Shown here piece by piece: positions 42,001 through 51,100 of a stretch of 64,000 nucleotides of DNA. The notes beneath the pieces are model-generated. The model made no database searches. It was not told the DNA's origin and saw only the letters and a list, made by a program, of their open reading frames with translations. The translations under genes were made by a program, and so were the position numbers. The DNA lies in the NCBI RefSeq assembly GCF_009737085.1, contig NZ_WOVL01000022.1:1-64000 (forward strand), given 5' to 3'. The DNA is from Paenibacillus sp. NEAU-GSW1 (GTDB lineage Bacteria > Bacillota > Bacilli > Paenibacillales > Paenibacillaceae). Numbering within the stretch: position 1 is the stretch's first letter; each line of letters begins with the position of its first letter.

Positions 42001-44244
42001 ATGTCTGCTTTCGACTTTAGAAGCAATGGCAAGTTATTCAGCAGGCTGCTTCTTAGCATCACTTTATGTATCGTATTGACTTTAACGGTTTCCTCCCTTA
42101 TTTATTTCTTTACTTATGTCCGTATCGATCTGAAGCAGGCCTATCAATCGGACGTCAGCAACTTATCGCAAACGAGCAAGGAAGTTATCGGCATGACCGA
42201 AAGTGCGCAAGCGCTTTCCTTCCAAATCTATCGTACATATACGATCTCCAAGCTCATGTTCTATTCGGAGCCGAATATTTATGACGAGACCGCTGCGATG
42301 AACGAATTAACCAACTATTTGAGCTCTATGCCCTTTATTGAATCGATCTACGTCTACAATTCAAAAAGCAATCGCTTCTATACGACGGCTAGGGAAGGCG
42401 AAAGCGGCATTTTCAACCGGGATGAGCTGCCTGATAAAAAAATATTGGTGGTGCTGGACAACTTTCAGCAATACCGTCCGTTTACGCCGATTCCAAGATC
42501 GTATACGACACCGACGCTGGCCGGCGAGAAAACGTATAACGTATACACATATTTAGGCTACGATGCGATCGGACGAAGCCAAACGATCAACTCGGCCGTT
42601 ATCGTCAACATCTCATCCGCTTGGATAAACAAAGAAATCGGCGCCATCACGAAAGACGATCAAGGCAAATCGTATATTATGGACGATCAGGAACGGCTGC
42701 TGTCCGGGGATACGCTCAGTCCCAAGGAGCTGAGCGCAGCCGATCGCGAATTGCTGGAGAAGCAGATTCGCGATCAGGAAACGGGCTACATCGTAGCTGA
42801 ATTCGAAGGAAAAAAATCGCTTATTTCCTATACGAAGCCCGATTCTTTAGACTGGCAGTACGTTCGGGTCACGCCTTATAAAAATATTACAGCTACCGTC
42901 AGCTCGATTCGAAACATGACGATTCTAATTGCAATGGCGATTCTAGTCATAGGCTTGCTGACCTCGTGGCTGCTCTCCCGCATGCTGTATTTGCCGATTC
43001 ATCAAATCGTAAATCAAATGAATATGCTCGAAAGCGAGAAACGAAACAGCTCCTATACAATTAGACAAAACCTGCTGCGCAAATTTATTCAAGGCGTACA
43101 GTCATTGAATACGCAAGCCCAGCTGGATAAGCTGGCCCTGAACGGCATCAAATTCGACTTTCATTCCAATTATCGTGTCGTGCTCATTAAGATCGACCGC
43201 TTTGAAAGTCTAAAGGAGTCGCGGGGCGACGATCTGCTCGCATACAAGTTCGCGATCATGAACATTAGCTGGGAAATCGGCCTGACCCATTATCAGGTTG
43301 AAAGCGTCGATATGGACGATGACTGCGTCGTTATTTTGTTGAACCCGATCGATCCGGAAGAGCAACACAACGACGAGCTTCTTCGCTCGGTGTTGAAAAA
43401 CATTCAGCAATCGACGATGGATTATTTGAAAATCGGCGTTTCGATGACTTACAGCGTGGAAGCGAATGCTCCTTCGCAGCTGACCGCTCTGTATAAACAA
43501 GTAAAAGAAGCTGCGCTGCACCGCTTGTTCATTGGACACGGCGGATTAATTAGAGCCGAAGATATTCTGTCGTTGAAATCGAAGGAGTATGTCTTCCCGG
43601 CAGATAAAGAGAAGCGGATGGCGGATGCGCTTATGGCGTCCAAAACGGAGGATGCAAAGAAAGTATTCATCGACATCGTGCAGGAAACCGCCGATTATCC
43701 GTTTCAAGTCGCACAGCTGGCCGTCTCCCATTTGACGATGACGATCAACAACATTTTATCGACCATTCAGAAGAACAACAGCCTGGAATCGGACGCCGCT
43801 ACAAAGTTTAAAATGCCGACCTTGGATAAGTTCGAGACCATCGACGAGCTGAATGAAATGTTCTTTACGATGTTTAATGATATTCAATCGAGACTTGCGG
43901 AAAAACGGACGATGAAGCAAGGCGACTTGATTCGCAAAATCAACGATCTGATCCATAAAGAGTACGCGAATCCGAATATGTGCCTGAACTGGATCGCAAG
44001 CGAGCTGGATATGTCTTCAATCTATATTAGCCGAGTTTACAAGCAGCAGACGCTGCATGCCATCGTCGATGTCATTAATACGGTCCGCTTGGACAAAGCC
44101 AAGGAGCATTTGGAGCAGACGGACAGCTCGATCGCCGACATTGCCGAGAAGACCGGCTACACAAGCAGCTCCTATTTCCACCGGATGTTCAAAAAAAGCT
44201 TCGGCGTAACGCCAGCCGACTATCGCAAAGTGAAGCAAGGTTAA
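42001..44244 (+). CDS. membrane-bound AraC-family regulator (YesS-like) with extracytoplasmic sensor
   Basis: A 747-residue regulator. TM1 (about residues 13-37) is followed by a Cache-like extracytoplasmic domain (about 40-300), TM2 (about 306-328) and a HAMP-like stretch. A cytoplasmic linker then leads to a C-terminal AraC helix-turn-helix (about 648-745; LNWIASELDMSSIYISRVYK, IADIAEKTGYTSSSYFHRMFK). Such one-protein sensors detect extracellular sugars or binding-protein complexes and activate neighbouring polysaccharide-utilisation genes. AGAAGGGGG supports ATG 42001 over ATG 41926. It lies between the divergent GH42/ABC genes and the GH43 gene. Confidence 0.9.
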   Translation: MSAFDFRSNGKLFSRLLLSITLCIVLTLTVSSLIYFFTYVRIDLKQAYQSDVSNLSQTSKEVIGMTESAQALSFQIYRTYTISKLMFYSEPNIYDETAAMNELTNYLSSMPFIESIYVYNSKSNRFYTTAREGESGIFNRDELPDKKILVVLDNFQQYRPFTPIPRSYTTPTLAGEKTYNVYTYLGYDAIGRSQTINSAVIVNISSAWINKEIGAITKDDQGKSYIMDDQERLLSGDTLSPKELSAADRELLEKQIRDQETGYIVAEFEGKKSLISYTKPDSLDWQYVRVTPYKNITATVSSIRNMTILIAMAILVIGLLTSWLLSRMLYLPIHQIVNQMNMLESEKRNSSYTIRQNLLRKFIQGVQSLNTQAQLDKLALNGIKFDFHSNYRVVLIKIDRFESLKESRGDDLLAYKFAIMNISWEIGLTHYQVESVDMDDDCVVILLNPIDPEEQHNDELLRSVLKNIQQSTMDYLKIGVSMTYSVEANAPSQLTALYKQVKEAALHRLFIGHGGLIRAEDILSLKSKEYVFPADKEKRMADALMASKTEDAKKVFIDIVQETADYPFQVAQLAVSHLTMTINNILSTIQKNNSLESDAATKFKMPTLDKFETIDELNEMFFTMFNDIQSRLAEKRTMKQGDLIRKINDLIHKEYANPNMCLNWIASELDMSSIYISRVYKQQTLHAIVDVINTVRLDKAKEHLEQTDSSIADIAEKTGYTSSSYFHRMFKKSFGVTPADYRKVKQG

Positions 44245-44248
44245 TAGC

Positions 44249-44296
44249 AGGGGCAGTCCTCGGTCTAACCGGCCGTTTGGGACTGCCCCTTCTTTA
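44249..44296 (+). terminator. rho-independent terminator
   Basis: AGGGGCAGTCC pairs with GGACTGCCCCT and is followed by TCTTTATTT, just after the AraC gene. Confidence 0.82.
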
Positions 44297-44575
44297 TTTA
44301 GGTGAACAGAGCATAGTGAACAAATCATACTGTTATGCATTTTTTACCTATTAATCGCGCCCTCTTGCATGGATATCGCAAGTTCATACCTGTTGGCATT
44401 GTTCAGTTGAAGAAGCCGGGCATCTGCTTTATGATCTGAGTTGCACAATTGAAAGCGCATACATAATGGCTGAAAGGAGGAATGCCGGAACTGCATGCAC
44501 TGTCGAAGTTGATTGAAACGAAGCCAGATCGTTTCGTAACTTGATCCGAATAATCGATAACTAAGGAGGATTATA
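44297..44575 (+). promoter_or_regulatory. upstream region of the GH43 gene with two GTGAAC direct repeats
   Basis: GGTGAAC (44301-44307) and AGTGAAC (44315-44321) are 14 bp apart. A small hairpin GAAACG/CGTTTC lies near 44515-44537, and AAGGAGG marks the downstream start. No clear -35/-10 pair was recognised. Confidence 0.4.
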
Positions 44576-47500
44576 TTGTTCATACCGCTTTCGAAAAAAT
44601 ACGCATTCGCAGCGCTTAGCTGCTTACTGGCGCTGTCGGTCCCTTTGGCCGCCCCTTATGCCTACGCTGCGGAAACGGAAGCTAATTCCGTTAACCCTAA
44701 TTTGCCGTTCACGAATGAGCAATTGAAAAACAACGACTACATTCTTTACTTCGTCAATGCCGGCGACTCTACGCCAGCAACAGTTGAGGGCATCGATAAA
44801 TTTGGACTGCTGTCGTCATTAACGGAGCAAGTGTACGGCGCTGACCCTGTAACGGGTCATAACTGGGGGCTCAAGAATGCAACCGTTACCCGAACCAATG
44901 TAAGCGATTCAAGCAGCAAGACGGGTTCACTCCGCTATTACAGCGGAACCCAGGTCCGGAATAAAGCGATAACGTACAGCTTTCAGCTGCCTGAGGGCGA
45001 TTACGATCTAACCTTCGGTTACAAAAACCCGTGGAGCGGCAGAAATGTCAATATGTTTGCCGAGGGGATCAATTTGTCCGGCGATTACGATATCGGCTCC
45101 TACAATGCGGAGAAGGAAGTGACCTACAATCAAGTCCATGTATCGGACGGCGAGCTGAACGTTGCGATTCAAGGCCCGGCAACAGCAGCATTGACGCAAT
45201 ATAACGATCCTTTAGTCAATTATGTGATTGTTCGTCAGCATGTAACGATCCCGTTGGCAGACTTGGAGGAGAAAATTACCGAAGCGCTTGGCTATTCGGC
45301 AGATACGGCTTATACGCCGTACAGCATAGCTGCATTACACGCGGCAATCACTGCTGCACAGCAAGTCGAGCAGGCGCTGTCCGCAAGCGGAACGGACATC
45401 TCGTCTTTAAGCATCCAACTGCAAATCCGCGGCAGCATCGCAAGCTTAAATGAGGCAATTGCCGAGCTCGTCTTATATGAGGCCTATACATCTTTTAATC
45501 CCGGCGATGTTTGGACCGATACGAACGGCGCACCGATACAGGCGCATGGCGGCGGCATTCTTTATGATGAACATGCGTCGAAGTACTACTGGTACGGCGA
45601 GGATAAAACAGACGGCTATTTGCCTGCCCGCGGCGTTCACGTATACTCCTCCGCCGACCTTTACAACTGGACGGACGAAGGCTTGGCGCTCCGAGCTATT
45701 CCTTCGATGGAAGCTTTCGATACCGACCCGCAGTTTGCTCAGCTGTACGCCGGACGGGACGATAAAGCGGATATTTTAAACGATATCGGCACGAACCGGA
45801 TTATCGAGCGTCCGAAAGTCATCTATAACGATGCAACCGGAAAATATGTCATGTGGATGCATACGGACGGACCGACGGCAACCTCGACGGCTAACTACGC
45901 AAAAGCGGAAGCCGGCTATGCGCTGAGCGATTCGCCAACCGGACCGTTCGTTTACGGCGAAAGCTTCCGCATGGACCGCGCACCGGAGGACGCCGAATAT
46001 AACGGACAGCCAGACCAGCCGGGCATGGCGCGGGATATGACGCTCTTTAAGGATGATGACGGCACCGCTTATCTTATCTATTCCAGCGAAGAAAACTTGA
46101 CGATGTACATTTCGAAGCTGAACGACACGTATACGGATGTTGTCGGCTGGCACCGGGACGGAAACGCCGAGCGCGATACCGAGTACAAAGCGGTGTACGG
46201 CGAGGATTACGTCCGCGTGTTCCCGGGCGCGCAGCGCGAAGCGCCCCAAGTATTCAAATACCAAGGCAAATACTACATGATCTCTTCGGGCGCAACGGGC
46301 TGGGACCCGAACGCGGCCAAATATACGGTAGCCGACAACCTATTCGGCGAGTGGAAAAGCTTGCGTTTCTTCGCGCCTGGCAGCACCAACACGTTCAGCT
46401 CCCAAGGAACGGCTGTCATTCCGGTTGACCCGGAAGCAGGCAAATTCATTTATATGGGCGACAGATGGAAATCGTCCGATCTCGCGGACTCCCGCTACGT
46501 CTGGCTTCCGATCGAATTCGGAAACGATGATGAAATTATTTTGAACGACTATGAGGAATGGGATTTGTCTGCGCTCGATCGCATGGGCAAAATTACAGTG
46601 AACACCGAATTGCCTGAAGTGACGATTGTCGGACAACAGCCTGGCCTCCCCTCGACAGTGAGCGTGACGAAGTCGAGCGGCGAAACGATCGATTCCCCGG
46701 TCGAATGGAACGCAACTGCGGCTTCTTTCGCCAAACCAGGAGCGATTACCGTAACAGGAACGCTTACCGATTTGGCGGGCAAAGTCATTCATACGACAGT
46801 TTACGTTGTACCGGATACGTACTCGTACTTCGTGCATGCAGGCGGAGCAGCGACAAACGATTATGTAACGATGACCTCGTATATGGAAGATGTGCTGTTG
46901 AATGCCGTTACGATCGACCAAGCCTACGATCCGGCGAACGGACAAACATGGGGCTTTGTCGGCACGGGAACGAATTCCTCCGGTTCGGCAGGCGATGATA
47001 TGTACGGCGCGCTTCGTTACCTGAAGGGCAACAGCGGTGACGATTTGACTTACCAGTTCGATCTGGACAACGGCTTGTACAACGTCTATACCGGACTTTA
47101 CGATCCGTGGTACCAGTACACGAACGGCAGCCGGAAAGCAAACATCATCATCAATGGCGAAACGAAAACGAGCAATTATGTATTTACCAATAAGAAAGAC
47201 ACGCTTGGTTATACAAACGTTCAGGTTACCGACGGCAAGCTGACGATTACAGTTCGCCGTGTCGCGGGCGCGCCTGAGCCGCAAATTAGCTGGATTATCG
47301 TATCTAACGCAGAAAAAACAGCCGGTCAGGTAGCAAACAGCGTTATTTCAATTGATGCTCCGGATAAGGATTCAACTGCGTTGACGCTGCCGAAGTTGCA
47401 GGATGGTTTTGAAATCGCCATTACGAACAGCGATAGCGATGTCATTACATTAGATGGAACCGTTACGCCGCCTAAAACCGACACTACAGTAACGTTGGTA

Positions 47501-47887
47501 TTAACCGTTACCCGCGCATCCGACGGTTCCACTGCACATACTCGCGAAATTCAAGTGGTCGTGCCTGCAAGAACGGCTACTGCTGCTGACGTTGCGGAGT
47601 CCATCACAAGCATTGACCCGCCAGCGCGCAAAGCGAAAATTTTGAAGCTGCCGGCCGTTCCTGACGGATTCGCAATTGCGATCAAAAGCTCCGACAACAA
47701 GGTCGTATTGACAGACGGAACGATTGATCCGCCTAAGCTGGCAACGGTTGTTCATCTCGTTCTCGAAATAACGCGCTTGTCGGACGGAACGGCTGCAACC
47801 GTAACGATTGAAGTAACGATTCCGTCGCGAAACAACGGCAATCATACTGGAATCGAAGAAGGCAAAAGCAACGAAAATAGCCGGTAA
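44576..47887 (+). CDS. secreted multidomain GH43 protein, probable exo-beta-1,3-galactanase type
   Basis: A 1103-residue exported protein. In order it has a signal peptide (about 1-31), a beta-sandwich domain (about 40-225), a helical FIVAR-like segment (about 228-300) and a GH43 five-blade propeller (about 305-660). A Big_4-like Ig domain (about 670-740), a second beta-sandwich similar to the first (about 745-915) and two atrophied-Ig repeats (about 918-1085) follow. The opening PIQAHGGGILYD...YYWYGED resembles GH43 exo-beta-1,3-galactanases that trim arabinogalactan. The start is TTG 44576, set by AAGGAGG seven bases upstream. Confidence 0.82.
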   Translation: MFIPLSKKYAFAALSCLLALSVPLAAPYAYAAETEANSVNPNLPFTNEQLKNNDYILYFVNAGDSTPATVEGIDKFGLLSSLTEQVYGADPVTGHNWGLKNATVTRTNVSDSSSKTGSLRYYSGTQVRNKAITYSFQLPEGDYDLTFGYKNPWSGRNVNMFAEGINLSGDYDIGSYNAEKEVTYNQVHVSDGELNVAIQGPATAALTQYNDPLVNYVIVRQHVTIPLADLEEKITEALGYSADTAYTPYSIAALHAAITAAQQVEQALSASGTDISSLSIQLQIRGSIASLNEAIAELVLYEAYTSFNPGDVWTDTNGAPIQAHGGGILYDEHASKYYWYGEDKTDGYLPARGVHVYSSADLYNWTDEGLALRAIPSMEAFDTDPQFAQLYAGRDDKADILNDIGTNRIIERPKVIYNDATGKYVMWMHTDGPTATSTANYAKAEAGYALSDSPTGPFVYGESFRMDRAPEDAEYNGQPDQPGMARDMTLFKDDDGTAYLIYSSEENLTMYISKLNDTYTDVVGWHRDGNAERDTEYKAVYGEDYVRVFPGAQREAPQVFKYQGKYYMISSGATGWDPNAAKYTVADNLFGEWKSLRFFAPGSTNTFSSQGTAVIPVDPEAGKFIYMGDRWKSSDLADSRYVWLPIEFGNDDEIILNDYEEWDLSALDRMGKITVNTELPEVTIVGQQPGLPSTVSVTKSSGETIDSPVEWNATAASFAKPGAITVTGTLTDLAGKVIHTTVYVVPDTYSYFVHAGGAATNDYVTMTSYMEDVLLNAVTIDQAYDPANGQTWGFVGTGTNSSGSAGDDMYGALRYLKGNSGDDLTYQFDLDNGLYNVYTGLYDPWYQYTNGSRKANIIINGETKTSNYVFTNKKDTLGYTNVQVTDGKLTITVRRVAGAPEPQISWIIVSNAEKTAGQVANSVISIDAPDKDSTALTLPKLQDGFEIAITNSDSDVITLDGTVTPPKTDTTVTLVLTVTRASDGSTAHTREIQVVVPARTATAADVAESITSIDPPARKAKILKLPAVPDGFAIAIKSSDNKVVLTDGTIDPPKLATVVHLVLEITRLSDGTAATVTIEVTIPSRNNGNHTGIEEGKSNENSR

Positions 47888-47892
47888 ATGAA

Positions 47893-47943
47893 AAACGCGC
47901 GGCAGTCAGAGTTTCGGATCTCTGAACTGCCGCGTGTCTTTTC
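47893..47943. terminator. terminator between GH43 and hflC genes
   Basis: CGCGCGGCAGT and CAGAG pair with CTCTG and ACTGCCGCGTG and run into TCTTTTC. It probably serves both converging genes. Confidence 0.75.
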
Positions 47944-47950
47944 TGCACAA

Positions 47951-48817
47951 TTATTTCCCCAGCAATATTTTCGCGTACGGCGAATCGATCGGCAGCATAA
48001 TAACCGGCTCGTTTTGCAGCGTCGTCACGTAGCTTTCGAGCGTCCGGTACAAGCTGTAAAACTCCGGATCTTTGCCGTAGGACTCATTGTAGATCCGCGC
48101 CGCTTCCTTTTCGCCTTCCGCGACGATTTTTTTCGCGTCGGCTTCCGCCTGGGCGATTATTTCCGTTGCAGCCCGATCGGCTTTTGATGTCACTTTGCGG
48201 GACTCTTCATCGCCTTCGGACAAATATCGCGCGGCAATCGATTGCCGGTCCGAGATCATCCGATTGTATACGCTTTGCTTATTGCTCTCCGGCAGATCGG
48301 TCCGCTTGATGCGCACGTCGATAATTTCAATGCCGTAATTGTCGCGCTTGAGCGCTTCCGCTACGTCCTTCGTTATCTCATCGTTGATGTTGCCGCGTTC
48401 CGTATTTTCGCTAATAATCGCATCAAAATTGACTTCCGCCAGCTTGCGGCGCACGGAGTTGTACACAGCCTCGTCAATCCGCTGAATGCCGACGCCTACC
48501 GATTTCACCGTCCGGTTAAAGCTCGTTGGATCGGTTATGCGCCAAACCGTATAGTTGTCGACGATAATCGGCTTTTTATCCTTAGTCAGCATCGTTGTCG
48601 GATTGCTCTCGTAAGTCATTTGATGCTTCGGCAGCGTGAAGACATTTTCTATGAACGGTATTTTGAATTTCAATCCCGGCGATTGCTCAATTCGAACCGC
48701 CTCACCGAATTTCAGCACGACCTTGTATTCGCCTTCTTTTACAATGAACATCGAGCCGGACAACAGGATGACAAGAACCGCTATGCCGGCTAAAATAAAC
48801 CATTGCCGTTTCTTCAT
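47951..48817 (-). CDS. hflC: SPFH-domain membrane protein HflC
   Basis: A 288-residue protein. One N-terminal transmembrane helix (about 8-25) is followed by an SPFH/band-7 domain (VVLKFGEAVRIEQSPGLKFKIPF) and a helical, coiled-coil-prone tail (ESRKVTSKADRAATEIIAQAEADAKKIVAEGE). With HflK it forms a large membrane ring that modulates FtsH proteolysis. Its ATG overlaps the hflK stop by four bases, so the two are translationally coupled. Confidence 0.93.
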   Translation of the reverse strand: MKKRQWFILAGIAVLVILLSGSMFIVKEGEYKVVLKFGEAVRIEQSPGLKFKIPFIENVFTLPKHQMTYESNPTTMLTKDKKPIIVDNYTVWRITDPTSFNRTVKSVGVGIQRIDEAVYNSVRRKLAEVNFDAIISENTERGNINDEITKDVAEALKRDNYGIEIIDVRIKRTDLPESNKQSVYNRMISDRQSIAARYLSEGDEESRKVTSKADRAATEIIAQAEADAKKIVAEGEKEAARIYNESYGKDPEFYSLYRTLESYVTTLQNEPVIMLPIDSPYAKILLGK

Positions 48818-49854
48818 TGGGCAGCCCCTCCTTCCGCCGATTGACCTTGCGTTGACGGCTTGCTTCCTCCGTTACGCAGCAGCTCAGTCAACGGCAGGTA
48901 GCTCACCGTATCGCTGCTCGAATCGGAAATAAATATTTGCGCGTTCGGCAATATTTTTTCCAGCGTTTCGAGAATGAGGCGGCTCTCCGTAACCGAAGGA
49001 TTGTTCTTGTACTCGCTATAAATAGCGTTGAATTTCGCAACGTCGCCTTGCGCGTTCAGAATACGCGATTTTTTCTCCGCCTCGGCATTTTCCAGCAGCG
49101 CTTGCGCCTCGCCTCTCGCCTTCGGAATAATATCGTTCTCATACTTTGCTGCGTTGTTGATCTTCGTATTTTTTTCCTCTCGGGCGTTCGTTACCTCGCG
49201 GAACGATTCCTCCACCTGTCCGCCAGGCGGCTCGATGTCCTGAAACTTGATGCCCAAAATTTGAATGCCGGTATCGTATTTCGTCTGCAGCTCAACCAGC
49301 CGTTCCCGCACCTTTTCTTGAATAACCGTTTTACCGTCCGTAATTGCATAATCGAGCTTTTCCGAGCCGATTACGGAACGGATTGATGTCGCCGTCGAAT
49401 TCCGCAAAAACTGCTCCGGATTATCGATATTGTATAAGTACTTTTCGATGCTGCTTATTTTCCACTGCACGACCGCATCTGCGGACACGAGATTTTCGTC
49501 ACCTGTTATCATCATCGCTTCTTCTTCGATCGGGATGATCTGGTTGCCATTTTGGCGGTAACCGATCGTGGTGCTCTGAATGAGCTCTGCCGGAACGATA
49601 ATGACATCTTGAATTGGATAAGGCCATTTGAAATGCAAGCCGGCCGTTTTCTCCTCCGTGTAGTTGCCGAATGTGAGAATAGCGGCGCGTTCTTGCTCTT
49701 GCACGGTGTAGAAAGAAGAGAAAACCATCATAATGACGATAATACCTGCTGCTGCGCCGACGATCCATTTTACAACGGTGCTTGTTTTGATCGGCCCTTT
49801 ACCGCCGATCTTCTTCCCTGCGATAACTTCAAATTCTGACTCTGTGCTGGTCAA
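48814..49854 (-). CDS. hflK: SPFH-domain membrane protein HflK
   Basis: A 346-residue partner of HflC. It has a short Gly/Lys cytoplasmic N-terminus, a transmembrane helix (about 27-50), an SPFH domain (ERAAILTFGNYTEEKTAGLHFKWPYPI), then the conserved DIEPPGGQVEESFREV and a helical tail with ARGEAQALLENAEAEKKSR. A TTG start at 49854 is indicated by GAGGGGAG nine bases upstream. It is the first gene of the hflK-hflC operon. Confidence 0.92.
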   Translation of the reverse strand: MTSTESEFEVIAGKKIGGKGPIKTSTVVKWIVGAAAGIIVIMMVFSSFYTVQEQERAAILTFGNYTEEKTAGLHFKWPYPIQDVIIVPAELIQSTTIGYRQNGNQIIPIEEEAMMITGDENLVSADAVVQWKISSIEKYLYNIDNPEQFLRNSTATSIRSVIGSEKLDYAITDGKTVIQEKVRERLVELQTKYDTGIQILGIKFQDIEPPGGQVEESFREVTNAREEKNTKINNAAKYENDIIPKARGEAQALLENAEAEKKSRILNAQGDVAKFNAIYSEYKNNPSVTESRLILETLEKILPNAQIFISDSSSDTVSYLPLTELLRNGGSKPSTQGQSAEGGAAQ

Positions 49855-49888
49855 ATCGCATATCTCCCCTCTTTTGGATAGTTATAGG

Positions 49889-49917
49889 AGTATACGCATG
49901 AGCACGCCTAAAGTCAC
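49889..49917 (-). promoter_or_regulatory. probable sigma-A promoter of hflK-hflC
   Basis: On the reverse strand GTGACT (49912-49917) and TATACT (49889-49894) are separated by 17 bp, about 35 bp before the TTG start. Confidence 0.45.
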
Positions 49918-49948
49918 ACTTTATATTTTGAACAGTTTGCCGCGCGCC

Positions 49949-50218
49949 TTAAAACGATAACGAACGTCCTTGTCCCTCTTCCGCTTCCGGCTTATTCTGT
50001 TTTATGCGAAAATCCGGTTCTTCCTGTTTCCAAGGCGATACATGTTTCTCTGCCTCGCGCTGCGCCTTATTCCGATTCCAGAACGATAAAAGCCGCCGCT
50101 TCCCTTTCTGCTCCTGCTTCTCTTCTAAAATCCGCTTCATTCCATGCAATAGCAGACGCGAGCGCAGCTCGTCACTATGGCTTACTTTGCGCATTTCTTC
50201 GAAAAATTGCTTGTCCAT
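49949..50218 (-). CDS. small highly charged hypothetical protein
   Basis: An 89-residue protein that I do not recognise. It is rich in Lys, Arg, Glu and Gln, helical at the N-terminus (FFEEMRKVSHSDELRSRLLLHGMKRILEEKQEQKGKRR is the charged helix region) and disordered-looking at the C-terminus. No membrane segment. CGGAGATG precedes ATG 50218. It lies upstream of hflK in the same direction but is separated from it by the hflK promoter. Confidence 0.5.
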   Translation of the reverse strand: MDKQFFEEMRKVSHSDELRSRLLLHGMKRILEEKQEQKGKRRLLSFWNRNKAQREAEKHVSPWKQEEPDFRIKQNKPEAEEGQGRSLSF

Positions 50219-50447
50219 GCTGTCATCTCCGTTAGTCCGTCTAGGCTGTATGTATTCGTTCCATTATGCTTTAGAGTAACATCGTACAACCAGGTCAATA
50301 GTCATGTCAAAATTTGTCGTATGAGTCGATGATGAAGGGCAGTATGGGCAGCTAAAACGTGTTGCTTGCGGATGTCTTTTATCGGGTTAGTTTGTTGCAG
50401 CATCATCTGTTGGAGATCATCGCATTCAGCACCTTGGTAAGTTAAGG
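50219..50447. other. intergenic, nothing recognised
   Basis: About 230 bp between the small charged protein gene and the G/T-rich repeat. It includes the likely upstream region of the small gene; I see no coding or RNA signal. Confidence 0.4.
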
Positions 50448-50790
50448 CGTTGGGGCTTGGGGCGTTGGGGCTTGTGCTTGGTGCGCGGTGCGTTCGGGCA
50501 TGGGGCGTGGATGCTTGGGGCGTTGGGGGCTTGGTGCGCGGTGCGTTCGGGCATGGAGCGTGGATGCATGGGGCGTGGATGCGTTGGTGCTTGGTGCGCG
50601 GTGCGTTCGGGCGTGGAGCGTGGATGCATGGGGCGTGGATGCGTTGGTGCATTGGTGCTTGGTGCGCGGTGCGTTCGGGCATGGAGCGTGGATGCATGGG
50701 GCGTGGATGCGTTGGTGCATTGGTGCTTGGTGCGTTCTGGCGTGGAGCGTGGATGCATGGGGCGTGGATGGGTTGGTGCTTGGTGCGAAG
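50448..50790. repeat. G/T-rich minisatellite, about five units of 60-69 bp
   Basis: The forward strand is strongly G/T-rich and built from the words GCGTTGGTGC, TTGGTGCG, GTGCGTTCGGGC and GTGGATGCATGGGGC. Units are 60-69 bp long, and length differences come from an inserted CATTGGTG. Runs of four or five G occur at 50452-50470 and 50502-50529. Several frames on both strands are open throughout, a by-product of the composition. Confidence 0.88.
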
Positions 50791-51020
50791 CTGCTTCGCT
50801 AATTAACGAACTAAAATTCTTTAATTCGGGGCAAAACTGGAATTGAACCGCAGATAGCGAACCTAAATACGCTATTTGCGAACCGAGGTTCACGAATAGC
50901 GCAAGCAGGTTCGCTATGCTTCTTTTTTCAGTCCACAACCGGATATTTAGCGAATTTGCATTCGCAATAATGCGAACCTGCTTCGCTATTTTGCCCGCGG
51001 TAGATTTGCTTCGCAACTAA
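50791..51020. repeat. degenerate TAGCGAA/TTCGCTA island
   Basis: TTCGCTAATT, ATAGCGAACC, TTTGCGAACC, GTTCGCTATG, TTAGCGAATTTGC and CTTCGCTATT recur on both strands and can pair locally. No gene is present. Composition matches the island at 22110-22350. Confidence 0.6.
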
Positions 51021-51100
51021 TTTGCCGCAATAGTCGCCACGGCGAGAAATGACGTTGGTGTTGGTTGCTTAGCTAGAAGCAGCTTATCGCAATTTACCGG

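Noticed and set aside
44482-44544. 20-codon leader peptide after GAAAGGAGG upstream of the GH43 gene
   Set aside because: The ATG touches the ribosome-binding site and no regulatory codon run or attenuator hairpin follows.
50302-51016. Open frames on both strands in the G/T-rich minisatellite (up to 196 codons)
   Set aside because: Low-complexity repeat translations in several frames at once; none has a convincing start.
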